64,000 nt of DNA from an uncultured Pelagibacteraceae bacterium (GCA_902588895.1 CACIRC010000002.1:62001-126000); one strand, 5' to 3'; shown: positions 36,823 through 45,827, counted from the first letter of the stretch. The notes: generated from the sequence alone by a model not told the origin. Numbers and translations are program-made.

Positions 36823-37511
36823 TATTCAGGTCTCAATATTTTAGGAATACCACCAACGCCATATTCTTTGTCGTATGCTTCTTGTTCTCTTTTGAGTCTT
36901 GCGTCAGCTTTCTCTTTGATTATTTGGTCCAGGCTCTTTTCAGGAACCTGGACTTTAGGTGGTGTGGTGTTGGTTATAGAAGAAGGTATATTTACTTCTG
37001 GTAATTTAATTTGTTGTACAGGATGTCTTCCAATAATTTTTAGTTCTTTATCAGATAAAAACTTCTTTCCATTTCTTTTATATTCTTCATTAAGAGTTTG
37101 TCTTATCTCCTTCATCTGTTCTTTATCTCCTTTGGATGTCTCCAGGATTAGATCCCAAGTATTTAATTTCTGTCTTTGGTCTCTATCACTTGGATAAGTA
37201 GAAGGATCATTGTTATCAAAAGGTTTAGGTCTTTTTCCGTAATTCTCCTCGTCTATGATGTAAGGATTATTATAGTGTGGTGGTGGTTTATCATTTGGCT
37301 TTCCGTCATATTGATAAGTCATTCTTTGAATTCGTTCATTTAAGTTTTCTTTTCTTACAACAGGCTTCACAGGACCACCTGATTGAGCTTTAATTATCGT
37401 TTTAGTTTTTGGTGGTACAGCGTTTGGCTTTCTTACCGGTTTTCTTTTTGTCTCCGGTAGTTTCATATCCATATCTATAAGATTTCCTTCATTGTCGTAT
37501 GTGTATGCCAT
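36822..37511 (-). CDS. Proline/charge-rich element 1 protein with GGPVKP motif
   Basis: This 229-residue, proline- and lysine-rich protein is probably largely disordered. It contains SGGPVKPVVRKENLNERI near residue 45, similar to a motif in the 130-residue protein at the other end of the operon. A helical tail (about residues 190-220) is rich in charged residues. It could be a structural, scaffold-like or helper-interacting protein. No direct evidence supports any of these. Confidence 0.55.
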   Translation of the reverse strand: MAYTYDNEGNLIDMDMKLPETKRKPVRKPNAVPPKTKTIIKAQSGGPVKPVVRKENLNERIQRMTYQYDGKPNDKPPPHYNNPYIIDEENYGKRPKPFDNNDPSTYPSDRDQRQKLNTWDLILETSKGDKEQMKEIRQTLNEEYKRNGKKFLSDKELKIIGRHPVQQIKLPEVNIPSSITNTTPPKVQVPEKSLDQIIKEKADARLKREQEAYDKEYGVGGIPKILRPE

Positions 37512-37742
37512 TTATTCATCCTCCTTGAAAAATATGACCTGACATTCATCACACAATCCAGAGATATAATATTCGTCAGCGTCTATTTGATTTTTGTATG
37601 TTTTTGGATCTGTGATTTTATTGCAATTAGTACAGAAACTTTTGGCAATAGTTTTCTGAATATATCCGTGTAAATTAGCCAAAGCGTTTGGCTTCTCTTG
37701 GTCTATATCATTTACTAATACTGAAATCTGTTTGTTAATCAT
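37512..37742 (-). CDS. Small zinc-ribbon protein
   Basis: This 76-residue protein has two cysteine pairs, CTNC and CDEC, spaced by about 30 residues as in a zinc ribbon. It starts four bases inside the AlpA-like gene end (ATGA overlap) and is followed by the 229-residue gene. It probably binds nucleic acid or protein. Confidence 0.55.
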   Translation of the reverse strand: MINKQISVLVNDIDQEKPNALANLHGYIQKTIAKSFCTNCNKITDPKTYKNQIDADEYYISGLCDECQVIFFKEDE

Positions 37743-38098
37743 ATTGTTTTACTAGGGACCGATTTTGAGTAGGGGAGATTAATTAAAAACTCCCCTGATA
37801 CATCCCTAGATTTACCTCCTTTTGGGGGTGTAATTTTTCTAGGTTTTCTGTTGTGAAATTTATTTGTTTGTGTAGCCGGTTCTAATCGTGTTTCGATTAA
37901 CCAAGTGTGAAAAGGAATTGGATCAATAACATAATAATTAGATCCTTTGACTTTTAGTAATCCTGGTATTTCAATTCCTGTATCTCTCCAGGCTTTGAAA
38001 GTTCTTAACTTTAAACCAAAATGCCTACACGCTTCTTCTATTAGGAAATACTTTTGTGGATATAGAATTTTTGTTGTTTCGTTTGCCATATCCGACAC
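37739..38098 (-). CDS. MerR/AlpA-like helix-turn-helix protein, possible excisionase or activator
   Basis: This 119-residue protein has a helix-turn-helix in YFLIEEACRHFGLKLRTFKAWRDTG and a wing-like YYVIDPIPFHTWL. Proteins of this shape near an integrase often act as excisionases or as transcription switches of phages and satellites. It is the first gene of the long leftward operon. Confidence 0.6.
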   Translation of the reverse strand: MSDMANETTKILYPQKYFLIEEACRHFGLKLRTFKAWRDTGIEIPGLLKVKGSNYYVIDPIPFHTWLIETRLEPATQTNKFHNRKPRKITPPKGGKSRDVSGEFLINLPYSKSVPSKTI

Positions 38099-38164
38099 AT
38101 AAGAAACAAGGCTCTGATAATCAATTCATTGTGTATCCGAATAATGCCTTAATGTATCCGAATA

Positions 38165-38674
38165 TTAAATCACGCCTCTAGCTTTTAAATCATCTACATA
38201 TTTCTGGTGTATTTCAATAAGTCTTAAAATAACTTTGTATGCTTTGTCAGAGTATCCTGTATTTGTTTGTCCAGGTTCTCTAGGATCCGGAATAGACTCA
38301 ATTTGCTGTTTGATTGTTTGATAATCTTCAATAATTGAAACTAGATCGCTCTCCTTAAAAAACTCTCCTGTCTCTGGTTCAACATAATCGTATCCACACT
38401 CAACCATATATTTTTTAGTGTCTTCTGGATCGTGCATAGATCTATCTTGATAATCTCTTAAAATATCTTTGTGGTTTTGTTTGATATCCTCAATACCTTT
38501 TTCCCAAGACTTAACTAGATTTGCAAACTTTGGTCCTTCTAGGAATTTGTATATAGCCTGTCTTCGTGTGATTGGTTTATTCTGTCTTTCAACTTCATCA
38601 ACTAAAACATAACATTGTTCAGCTAACCACCAATGAAATTTAGGTCTTCCTCGACCTTTGTTCTTGTTTGCCAT
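38165..38674 (-). CDS. Element 1 hypothetical protein
   Basis: This 169-residue protein has a basic start (MANKNKGRGRPKFHW) and mixed charged helices. A C-terminal helical segment reads YKVILRLIEIHQKYVDDLKA. The opening could contact DNA as an AT-hook-like GRGRPK. No family is recognised. It lies between the integrase and the HTH gene, where regulators are common. Confidence 0.5.
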   Translation of the reverse strand: MANKNKGRGRPKFHWWLAEQCYVLVDEVERQNKPITRRQAIYKFLEGPKFANLVKSWEKGIEDIKQNHKDILRDYQDRSMHDPEDTKKYMVECGYDYVEPETGEFFKESDLVSIIEDYQTIKQQIESIPDPREPGQTNTGYSDKAYKVILRLIEIHQKYVDDLKARGVI

Positions 38675-38691
38675 TCAAGGCATATAACATA

Positions 38692-40368
38692 TTACGCTGA
38701 CTTTTTCTTTGGAAATTTATAGATCTTCGCAACAATACCTTCGTTCTTCATAATCTCTGGTATCATTCCTTTGTCGTAATGTATGTCTATCGTCTTCTCT
38801 TGGTCGTGGTGTGAGATATACTTCATTTGTTTATTTGTTAATCCGGCGTCTTTTCCTAAAGTGACTAATGTCTTTCTTGCCATTCTAACAACGCCGTCTA
38901 TCTTTAAATCTTGTCTCAATGTATTCCAACAGCCTTTAGTGGATCGTAGTCTAGTTAAATGAGATCTTATATATCCGGACTCTTGATTATTTAATCGCTG
39001 ACTATCAATTCGTGTAGGACTAGGAAATAACCAAGGCACAAGTCTATATTGTTCATAGCCAGGTCTTTTGTAGATTGCTCTTATTTGGTCCAATAAATCT
39101 TTTACCGGTTCAGTAATAAATTTAATCTTACCTTTGTTTCTTCTCTTTGTAGTGCCTTTTCTGAATTGTATTTCTCCATAGATGTTTTCAATAGATCCGT
39201 CATCCTCCTGTACTTGGACCGGTGTATTATAAAATTTAATATCTTTTTTCTTTAGTTTAAAAACTTCTTCTTGTCTTTGTCCTAGTAAGAACACCATTTT
39301 AATATTCTCACTAGCAAACGGATAAGTCTCTGATAGTTCATCCAACTTATCAAATATCTTATTTAATTCTTCTACTGAAAATGCTTTGTCATTGTATTTA
39401 GAGTTAATCGCTTTCTCTGAATATTCTGTTGGTCTTTTAATCATCACGGCTAGAGTAGGATCTAGACCTGGACTTTCTCCTAAATAACCTTGGTACGAGG
39501 CAAAGTTCCAAAGTGTTTTAATAGCTGTTAAGCAATTCTTTTTATAAGAATAACTAGGTTTATCTTTTAGATATTTATTTATTCTACCGGTGTTTAATTC
39601 ATCTATAAATGTTTTACCAAGATCATTGTCATAGATAGCTGTCTCTCTGTTTAAGTTCTTTTTTGGATCTAGAATTATACCTTTACCTGACGGATACCAT
39701 TGAAACAATTCATCCCAACTTTCAGGCGCCGGTTTTCGTTTAGCATAATTAGGTCTAAATGTTATTCTTCCATTACCACTTTCATTGTCAGAGTAGGAGA
39801 GGAACCTGGATCTTTTGTTATAACCTATAAGAAATCTAGATTGTTCACGAATAGATTTAGCGCAAAGTGTACCTTCTGCTTTGATCTTTGGCATATTAGC
39901 TTTCATCAATTCAACAATAACTTCATTAATTGTCTTACGCTCTGCCTGGATATACTCCTCTGATTTGATTAATCTTTCTTTATCTGCTTTTTCTTTACGC
40001 TCTGTTTCATTTGGATTTTTAACCCAATGACCTTTGTCGTTAGTGTGGGATCTTATTATTGGATGTAGCTTATCTTCAACATCATTCACTCCCCAAGAAC
40101 CAGGCACAAACTTACCAACAGAATAATAATCATTCTTGCTGTTGAACCAGAAGGACAGCCAGAAATACTTTGATCCTGTATCTCTGTGGATACAAAGTTT
40201 TAATCCTTTTAAGATTGATCTCTTTGGTACATCAAAAGGAATTAATATTTTTCTTCTTCCTTTTGTCTCTCCGGCTTTGTTAATGTAAGTCCATTCCAAC
40301 TCATTTGTCTTAACAGCCTCAATGCTCTTATTATCAAATTTAATATGTCTCAAGTTTCCTTTTTTCAT
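38692..40368 (-). CDS. int: Tyrosine recombinase/integrase
   Basis: This 558-residue integrase has a long N-terminal region for arm and core binding. The C-terminal catalytic domain shows R in FLLGQRQEEVF, a Lys-containing turn TTKRRNKGKIKF, RMARKTLVTLG (where the usual HxxR has Arg for the first His), SHHDQEKT and the tyrosine nucleophile in DIHYDK. It sits at the right end facing left, next to att copy 2 as expected. It probably catalyses integration at tRNA-Ser, and it is the only integrase gene in the two elements. Confidence 0.92.
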   Translation of the reverse strand: MKKGNLRHIKFDNKSIEAVKTNELEWTYINKAGETKGRRKILIPFDVPKRSILKGLKLCIHRDTGSKYFWLSFWFNSKNDYYSVGKFVPGSWGVNDVEDKLHPIIRSHTNDKGHWVKNPNETERKEKADKERLIKSEEYIQAERKTINEVIVELMKANMPKIKAEGTLCAKSIREQSRFLIGYNKRSRFLSYSDNESGNGRITFRPNYAKRKPAPESWDELFQWYPSGKGIILDPKKNLNRETAIYDNDLGKTFIDELNTGRINKYLKDKPSYSYKKNCLTAIKTLWNFASYQGYLGESPGLDPTLAVMIKRPTEYSEKAINSKYNDKAFSVEELNKIFDKLDELSETYPFASENIKMVFLLGQRQEEVFKLKKKDIKFYNTPVQVQEDDGSIENIYGEIQFRKGTTKRRNKGKIKFITEPVKDLLDQIRAIYKRPGYEQYRLVPWLFPSPTRIDSQRLNNQESGYIRSHLTRLRSTKGCWNTLRQDLKIDGVVRMARKTLVTLGKDAGLTNKQMKYISHHDQEKTIDIHYDKGMIPEIMKNEGIVAKIYKFPKKKSA

Positions 40369-40394
40369 TCTGTCTCAAGTTTGCTACCAAGTTT
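40346..40394 (+). repeat. Arm-type repeats, right end of element 1
   Basis: TGTCTCAAGTTT occurs at 40346 and 40371, identical to the left-end 12-mer, and a further CAAGTTT lies at 40388. The first copy is inside the start of the integrase gene and the others are in its leader, so integrase binding could also repress int. The last repeat ends 116 bases before the att core. The 317-base gap 40369-40685 otherwise holds att copy 2, an orphan tRNA promoter and the left end of element 2. Confidence 0.7.
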
Positions 40395-40510
40395 GTGTGG
40401 ACCTGGTATCATTCGTAAATAAGCCTGATTAAACTTTAAATCAATATCTAGTTAATCTTTGACTTGTTTTGTATGTTAAACGATTTGGAGGTAAAAGTGA
40501 ATCCTAGGTA

Positions 40511-40558
40511 TTTCAAGACCGGTGCTTTCAACCGCTCAGCCATCTCTCCGTGAGCAAG
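40511..40558 (-). repeat. att core copy 2 (junction of elements 1 and 2)
   Basis: This 48-bp copy of the tRNA-Ser 5' half and leader differs at one base from copy 1. It lacks the 3' half, so it cannot give a tRNA. It is both the right end of element 1 and the left end of element 2. Confidence 0.93.
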
Positions 40559-40560
40559 GT

Positions 40561-40589
40561 TTTATAAGTATAATTGTAAAATTCAACAA
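40561..40589 (-). promoter_or_regulatory. Orphan tRNA-Ser promoter reading toward the integrase
   Basis: On the minus strand TTGTTG and TATAAA are 17 bases apart and end 11 bases before the orphan tRNA 5' half. The same layout is kept at att copy 3. If active, it transcribes the half tRNA and continues leftward toward int. Confidence 0.55.
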
Positions 40590-40610
40590 AAAAACAGAGC
40601 TGTTTTTTTT
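40588..40610. terminator. A/T-stem hairpin with T-run
   Basis: AAAAAAACA and TGTTTTTTT form a nine-pair stem with a GAGC loop. It lies upstream of the first caspase gene and beside the orphan tRNA promoter. It could act as an intrinsic terminator in either direction, insulating element 2 from its neighbours. Confidence 0.5.
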
Positions 40611-40626
40611 ATAAATTTTAATGTCG

Positions 40627-40647
40627 CTTCAAGTTTACTTCAAGTTG
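40627..40647 (+). repeat. Arm-type repeat pair, left end of element 2
   Basis: CTTCAAGTT occurs at 40627 and 40638 (11-base period). The first CAAGTTT begins 72 bases after the att core, the same distance as in element 1, with different flanking bases. Confidence 0.65.
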
Positions 40648-40666
40648 TCCTATAAAATCCTATAAT
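40639..40666 (+). promoter_or_regulatory. Candidate promoter of the first caspase operon
   Basis: TTCAAG and TATAAT are separated by 16 bases and end 19 bases before the ATG. The -35 box lies inside the second arm-type repeat, so an integrase bound there could block transcription. Confidence 0.45.
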
Positions 40667-40685
40667 CATTTGGTAAAGTATTACT

Positions 40686-43277
40686 ATGAAGCGTCTACTA
40701 GCATATCTGTTCATCGTTCTTGGTTTAGGGTTAATGTTTAATGTTAATGCTAATTCATCAAAGTATTCTTATGACAAAAATTTTATATGTTTTCAAGATG
40801 TTGGTAATGGCACAGTATTTGTTGGAACAAGTAAATCTGGTTGGGCTACAGAAGTAAATAATATAGAAAATTTATGTTCAATATTTGTATATGAGGACAA
40901 ACATCCAAAAAAATATAAAGAGATCACAGATAAATGGCCTTATCTTCTTAAAATAAACTTAGGTAATCATAAAACACCTGTCGCTGAACAATATTTAAAA
41001 TGGTGGAAACTAAGAGATAAGAAATTTTTAAAAATAAGTCATGGTAAGATATTATTAAAGGAAAAAACTAAAATTGTTAAAAATGAACCGAGCATAAAGA
41101 AAAAAATTGTTAAAAAAAGTAGTAACGATTGGAGAAAAAATTTAGCTGTTGAAGGGACAGTCTCCGAAAAGAAAAAAACTCTTCCAAAAAAAAATTTAAA
41201 TAAAAATTTAAGTTTAAATGATTATACATTTTATGCCTTTGAGTATCCGAACTCTAATACTTTAAGTAGAATTTATGGAACAAGAACATATAACAATTCT
41301 GAAGCAATTTTACTTTTAGAAAATGGAGATTGTAAATTCGGATCAAGTTTAGATAAATTAATTGAAAACACAAAATATGAAACAAGTTTTGATTTGAAAT
41401 GTAGCTATAGAGTGTTCAATAATAATATTCTTGCCAGAGTCCAAGACAGAATAAATATTTCTATATATCCAAAAGAAATGAAAGTGAGAGGAATTAATTC
41501 TATAGGCAAAACTATAAGTAGAGTTACAGATCAAAATGAGACTTTATATCTCGCAAAAACTTATAAAGCTTCAAAATTAATTGCTCAAATAGGGGGTACT
41601 GAGAGTAAAACTAAAATTGCTAAGAATAAAACTAGTCAAACAAAAAAGATTGCAAGGAATAATAAAACAATAAATTATTCTGACGGTTCAAAATATATTG
41701 GTGAAACTCAAAATGGCAAACGTCATGGCCAAGGTATATTTAAGTGGTCTAATGGAGATGAATATGAGGGAAATTTTAAAAATGGTAAATTAGTTGGTCA
41801 GGGCACTTTTGTTTTTGCTGATAGTGGAAATAAGTACGTAGGAAATTTTAAAGATAATAAATTCAATGGGTCAGGTTATTTTGTTTTTGCTGATACAGGT
41901 GATGTAGTAGTTGGTATTTATAAAAATGGAAAAATAATTGATGGTGATGCTGAAGTATATGATTCATCTGGAAAATATTCAAAAACATACGTTTATGGAA
42001 ATTCTACTGTTATAAAACAAAAGAATGAATGGTTAAAAAAAAGAAAAAAAACTCTTGCTGAAGCTTTAGAAGAAAATAACTTAAAATTTGAAGATACAGA
42101 AACAGTCATTGTCAAAAAAGAACAAAAGAATAAAGAAAGTAAAAATAAAAAAGTAGCTAAAGTTTCTGAGGAAAATCAAAAAGAAATTAAGATTAAAACT
42201 AAGGAATTAGATACAGAAGGACCAAAAATATTAATTGCTGAAACCATTACAGTTGATGACAGTAGTTATAGCTTAAAAGGAAAGGTTTCTGATGCAGGTT
42301 CAGATAAAATTTATTTAAAAATTGATGGACAAGATATTCCTTTGAAAAAAGGTAGTTTTAAGGTCGAACGTTATAGTCCTAATGATGAAGAAATTAAAAT
42401 TGTTGCGATTGATAAGTGGGGCAATGAATCAACTAAAATGATAAAAGTCATAGTTGATATTAAAGAAGAAACTGTTGTTGAAAAATTAGAACCACTAAAT
42501 CCATCCACTATTAGAGCCAAAAATTCAGGTGAGAAAGTTGCTCTTATTATAGGTATCGAAAATTATATTGAAGCCCCAATAACAAAATTTGCAAACCTTG
42601 ATGCTAAATATTTTTCAGACTATGCCAGAAAAGTTTTTGGAGTTAAGAAACAAAATATTAACTTATTAGTTGACGAAAATGCTACATTTGTAAAAACAAA
42701 TAAAGCTTTAACACTCTGGTTGAAATCAAAAATTAAAGCCAATCAAACAGATCTCATTATTTTCTTTGCTGGTCATGGATTGGCTTCAAGTAATGGAAAA
42801 GAACTTTATCTTCTTCCACAAGATAGTGATCCAGATTTATTAGATATAACCGCTTTATCTCGAACAAAATTATTTCAAACAATACTTGAATTAAATCCGA
42901 AGACTGTAACTATGTTTTTAGATGCTTGTTATAGTGGTGTTTCAAGAGATGAGGAAATGCTTCTTGCATCAGCTAGACCGATACGAATTTTAACTAAGGA
43001 ACAAGATGGTATACCAAATAATTTTACTATCTTTACTGCATCTCAAAATGATCAAATTTCATCTGGATTAGAAGAAGCAAAGCACGGAATATTTTCATAT
43101 TATTTAATGAAAGGTTTAGAAGGGAAGGCTGATAGCAATCAAGACAAAAAAATCACTAATGGTGAGTTGTTAGCTTATATGGATGAGAATGTATCTCAGA
43201 AGGCAGCAGAACAGGGTAGAGAGCAAAATCCATCTTTAGCTGGTGATCCAGATAAGGTTTTAATTAGTTATAAATAA
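40686..43277 (+). CDS. Exported MORN-Ig-caspase protein (caspase 1 of island)
   Basis: This 863-residue protein has a signal peptide (residues 1-22, NVNA cut) and an unrecognised N-terminal region. MORN repeats follow (about 335-425: GSKYIGETQNGKRHGQGIF, DEYEGNFKNGKLVGQGTF, NKYVGNFKDNKFNGSGYF). After a charged linker comes an Ig-like domain (about 515-600, beginning EGPKILIAE and ending DKWGNES) and a peptidase C14 caspase domain to the end. The dyad is His697 in FFAGHGLA and Cys748 in DACYSG. Residues 816-827 (DSNQDKKITNGE) fit the EF-hand calcium loop. It starts operon A and its stop overlaps the next start by one base. The target is unknown. Confidence 0.85.
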   Translation: MKRLLAYLFIVLGLGLMFNVNANSSKYSYDKNFICFQDVGNGTVFVGTSKSGWATEVNNIENLCSIFVYEDKHPKKYKEITDKWPYLLKINLGNHKTPVAEQYLKWWKLRDKKFLKISHGKILLKEKTKIVKNEPSIKKKIVKKSSNDWRKNLAVEGTVSEKKKTLPKKNLNKNLSLNDYTFYAFEYPNSNTLSRIYGTRTYNNSEAILLLENGDCKFGSSLDKLIENTKYETSFDLKCSYRVFNNNILARVQDRINISIYPKEMKVRGINSIGKTISRVTDQNETLYLAKTYKASKLIAQIGGTESKTKIAKNKTSQTKKIARNNKTINYSDGSKYIGETQNGKRHGQGIFKWSNGDEYEGNFKNGKLVGQGTFVFADSGNKYVGNFKDNKFNGSGYFVFADTGDVVVGIYKNGKIIDGDAEVYDSSGKYSKTYVYGNSTVIKQKNEWLKKRKKTLAEALEENNLKFEDTETVIVKKEQKNKESKNKKVAKVSEENQKEIKIKTKELDTEGPKILIAETITVDDSSYSLKGKVSDAGSDKIYLKIDGQDIPLKKGSFKVERYSPNDEEIKIVAIDKWGNESTKMIKVIVDIKEETVVEKLEPLNPSTIRAKNSGEKVALIIGIENYIEAPITKFANLDAKYFSDYARKVFGVKKQNINLLVDENATFVKTNKALTLWLKSKIKANQTDLIIFFAGHGLASSNGKELYLLPQDSDPDLLDITALSRTKLFQTILELNPKTVTMFLDACYSGVSRDEEMLLASARPIRILTKEQDGIPNNFTIFTASQNDQISSGLEEAKHGIFSYYLMKGLEGKADSNQDKKITNGELLAYMDENVSQKAAEQGREQNPSLAGDPDKVLISYK

Positions 43278-43852
43278 TGAAAAAATTTTTAGTATTACTT
43301 CTTTTAAGTTTTTTAGTTTTAATACCTAAGTCTTTTTCTAAAAACTATGGTGAAGGTCAATTAATACTAAACGATAGTATTATTAAATATTTCCATGAAT
43401 ATTTAAAAGGCAAAGGGAACAAAAAACCAATGATATTCACTATTTCTATTGATGGTAGTTATGCAACATATTGGTATTGCCCAGCTTCTCAATGCTCAGG
43501 CAACGATCCAGTTCAATTTATAAGAGCTTGCGAAAGAGATGCGGGAATTGAATGTAAAATTTTTGCAAAAGGAAGATATATAAAATGGAAGAATGGTATT
43601 AATAAAGGAAAAGGGAAAGAGTCAAAAATTAATTCAAAACAAAGTTTTAGCGAACTTAAAGCACGATTAACAGAACTAGGTTTTGTAAATGACGGAGTTT
43701 CAAAAACTACAAAATCTTACTCAATCGATAATTCAGAATCAAAAAAAAAGGAACCTGTTAAAACAGCAAAAACTGTTAAAAAAGGTGACTTAAATGGTTT
43801 TATGAATGCTCTAGAAAAAGCAAAAAAATGCTGGATTAACAATAGATGCTGA
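43277..43852 (+). CDS. N-terminal half of caspase 2, cut by a frameshift
   Basis: This 191-residue ORF has a signal peptide (MKKFLVLLLLSFLVLIPKSFS) and a domain with YWYCPASQC and RACERDAGIECKIFAKG cysteine-rich segments. The frame breaks at a run of seven A bases (43822-43828). With six A bases the reading continues as AKNAGLTIDADTTAKQFG and runs without a stop into the caspase ORF at 44112. The 259 bases between the two ORFs are therefore coding, not a gap. The joined protein would have about 732 residues, like its neighbours. Confidence 0.75.
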   Translation: MKKFLVLLLLSFLVLIPKSFSKNYGEGQLILNDSIIKYFHEYLKGKGNKKPMIFTISIDGSYATYWYCPASQCSGNDPVQFIRACERDAGIECKIFAKGRYIKWKNGINKGKGKESKINSKQSFSELKARLTELGFVNDGVSKTTKSYSIDNSESKKKEPVKTAKTVKKGDLNGFMNALEKAKKCWINNRC

Positions 43853-44111
43853 TACTACTGCTAAACAATTTGGTTATAAAAATTTTGATGAATTCTTTAT
43901 TCATTATAAATCTGAATATGAAATTGGAGACTTATCTGTTGAAGACGCAAAGGAATTTTTACTAGGAGCAGATAATACGGTTGATATTGTAGAGTCTCAA
44001 GAAAACTTAGATAAATTACACAATCTTATAATTAATGACAAATATTTTAGAAAAAGAACTAGCTATTTTAAAAAAAAATATAATGATAAACTAAAACTTT
44101 TAGTAGTTTAC

Positions 44112-45476
44112 ATGAACTATGAAAAGGAAATGTCGAAAATTACTAAAAACCCAAATCTTAAAAAAGTTGGTAGATTTGATTTTAGGTTTCGCTTTGGTGG
44201 ATCGTTAAGTGGCATGAAGCCTTATGCCTTTGAAGACTGTGAAAAAAGTAGAAAAAAATATAAATTATCAGGAGGAGAATGTATTATTGTTGAAAGCAGA
44301 ATAGGTGATAAATTCACAAATCTTCTTGAGCCAAGACTTAAAGATAAAAATAAGGAAAAGACCTTAGTTACTCAGAAAAAAATAAAAATTAATAAGAAAT
44401 CTCTTGATAAAGATCCTCCTATTATTGTTATTAAAGATACTTTTAATGTTAAAAGCTCAAACTTTGAGATAAGTGGCAAAGTTAGTGATGAAGGGTCTAA
44501 ACTCGTCTACGTTAAGGTAGCAGGACAAGATATTCCTGTTAACAATGGAAAATTTAAAATTAAAAAATATAGCCCTTCAGATACTGAAATTAAGATCACA
44601 GCTATTGATGAATGGGGTAATGAGGCAACTAAAATAGTTAAAATTATCATTAAAGAAGATCAAAATACAGCTAAGTTACTAGAGCCTTTAAATCCGTTAG
44701 CATTAAAAACAAAAGCTAATGAAAATAAATTAGCTCTAGTTATTGGAATTGAAAATTATTCAGACCTAGTAAAAGCTACTTATGCAAATAATGATGCACA
44801 ATATTTTAAAGAATACGCAAAGAATTCTTTAGGTGTTAAAAAGGAAAATATTAAACTTTTAACAGATGAAAAAGCAACATTTATTGGAATAAATAAAGTT
44901 TTAAAAAAATGGTTAAAATCAAAAATTATTCCAAATAAGACTGAACTAGTAATTTTTTATGCAGGTCATGGTTTAGCAACTCAAGATGGAGATAAGCAAG
45001 ATCTTTATTTGTTACCACAAGATGGTGATGCTGACTTATTATCAATATCTTCTATTTCTAGGAATAGCTTTTTTGAGGAAATAAATAATTTAAATCCTAA
45101 ATCGGTGACTATATTTTTTGATGCTTGCTATAGTGGAACTTCAAGAGATAACAAATCTTTATTAGCTAGCTCTAGACCAATAAAAATTTTAAAAGAAACT
45201 GACAATAATATTCCAGAAAATTTCACAATCTTTAGTGCTTCGCAACTCAATCAAATATCTTCAGGTTTAAAAAATGGTGAGCATGGTATTTTTAGTTATT
45301 ATCTAATGAAAGGTATGGAAGGTACGGCTGATATTAATAAAGATAAAAAAATTACCAATAATGAATTATTAAAATATTTAGATTTAAACGTTTCTAAGAG
45401 TGCTGCGGAATGGGGGCGAGAGCAAAATCCATCTCTTGCAGGAGATCCAGATAAGGTTTTGATAAGCTATAGATAA
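44112..45476 (+). CDS. Ig-caspase half of frameshifted caspase 2
   Basis: This 454-residue ORF has an Ig-like domain (about residues 100-180, DKDPPIIVI to DEWGNEA) and a full caspase domain with His286 in FYAGHGLA and Cys339 in DACYSG. The EF-hand-like loop DINKDKKITNNE begins at residue 407. As annotated, it has no signal peptide and its first ATG lies in mid-domain, which supports it being the 3' part of the gene starting at 43277. It would be cytoplasmic or untranslated if the frameshift is real, and exported if the frame is restored. The stop overlaps the lipoprotein start. Confidence 0.8.
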   Translation: MNYEKEMSKITKNPNLKKVGRFDFRFRFGGSLSGMKPYAFEDCEKSRKKYKLSGGECIIVESRIGDKFTNLLEPRLKDKNKEKTLVTQKKIKINKKSLDKDPPIIVIKDTFNVKSSNFEISGKVSDEGSKLVYVKVAGQDIPVNNGKFKIKKYSPSDTEIKITAIDEWGNEATKIVKIIIKEDQNTAKLLEPLNPLALKTKANENKLALVIGIENYSDLVKATYANNDAQYFKEYAKNSLGVKKENIKLLTDEKATFIGINKVLKKWLKSKIIPNKTELVIFYAGHGLATQDGDKQDLYLLPQDGDADLLSISSISRNSFFEEINNLNPKSVTIFFDACYSGTSRDNKSLLASSRPIKILKETDNNIPENFTIFSASQLNQISSGLKNGEHGIFSYYLMKGMEGTADINKDKKITNNELLKYLDLNVSKSAAEWGREQNPSLAGDPDKVLISYR

Positions 45477-45823
45477 TGAAAAAAATCTGTAAGATAGTAG
45501 CTAATATTCTAATAATTAGCTTGCTTTCAGGATGTATTACTCCTGAGGAAAAAGCTCAACTCAAATTAGAGCAGCAAAGAAAAATAATCGAAGCAGATAA
45601 CAATAAATGTATAGGTTATGGTTTTACTAAAGGCACTGATCAATTCTCAAACTGTATGATGCAACTAGACATTTCAAGAAAAGAGGAAGCAGCTTTAAAA
45701 AAAATACTAAGGTGTGAAAGAGCTAAACAAAGACAAGAAAATAAAAAAGGACCTAGTGCTAGTGGCTGGGGTGCAGTGTTGGAGGGTGCTCTTGATGGCT
45801 TAGAAGTTTCTGATTGTGATTAA
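45476..45823 (+). CDS. Small lipoprotein, unknown function
   Basis: This 115-residue protein has a lipobox LLSGC at residue 20 after a short signal. The rest contains CIGYGFTKGTDQFSNCMMQLD, a two-cysteine motif seen in many small proteobacterial envelope proteins. It is last in operon A and overlaps the caspase stop by one base. It may anchor or partner the exported caspases. Confidence 0.65.
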   Translation: MKKICKIVANILIISLLSGCITPEEKAQLKLEQQRKIIEADNNKCIGYGFTKGTDQFSNCMMQLDISRKEEAALKKILRCERAKQRQENKKGPSASGWGAVLEGALDGLEVSDCD

Positions 45824-45827
45824 AAAA

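Larger units (their letters stand above)
31505..40558. mobile_element. Element 1: phage-satellite-like integrative element in tRNA-Ser
   Basis: About 9 kb lies between att copies 1 and 2. Almost all genes run leftward in one packed cluster: integrase, small regulators, a primase-helicase, a putative nuclease and zinc-ribbon proteins. No capsid, tail or terminase genes are seen. DNA in this stretch is visibly less AT-extreme than its surroundings and its proteins look unlike the host set. This gene content fits phage satellites or other small integrative elements that depend on a helper. A conjugative element or a decayed prophage are less likely alternatives. Confidence 0.85.

Noticed and set aside
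31505-40558. Complete prophage
   Set aside because: No capsid, portal, tail, terminase or lysis gene is recognisable, so a satellite or other small integrative element fits better.
40511-40558. Second and third tRNA-Ser genes
   Set aside because: Copies 2 and 3 lack the 3' half, variable arm and T arm, so they cannot form tRNAs.
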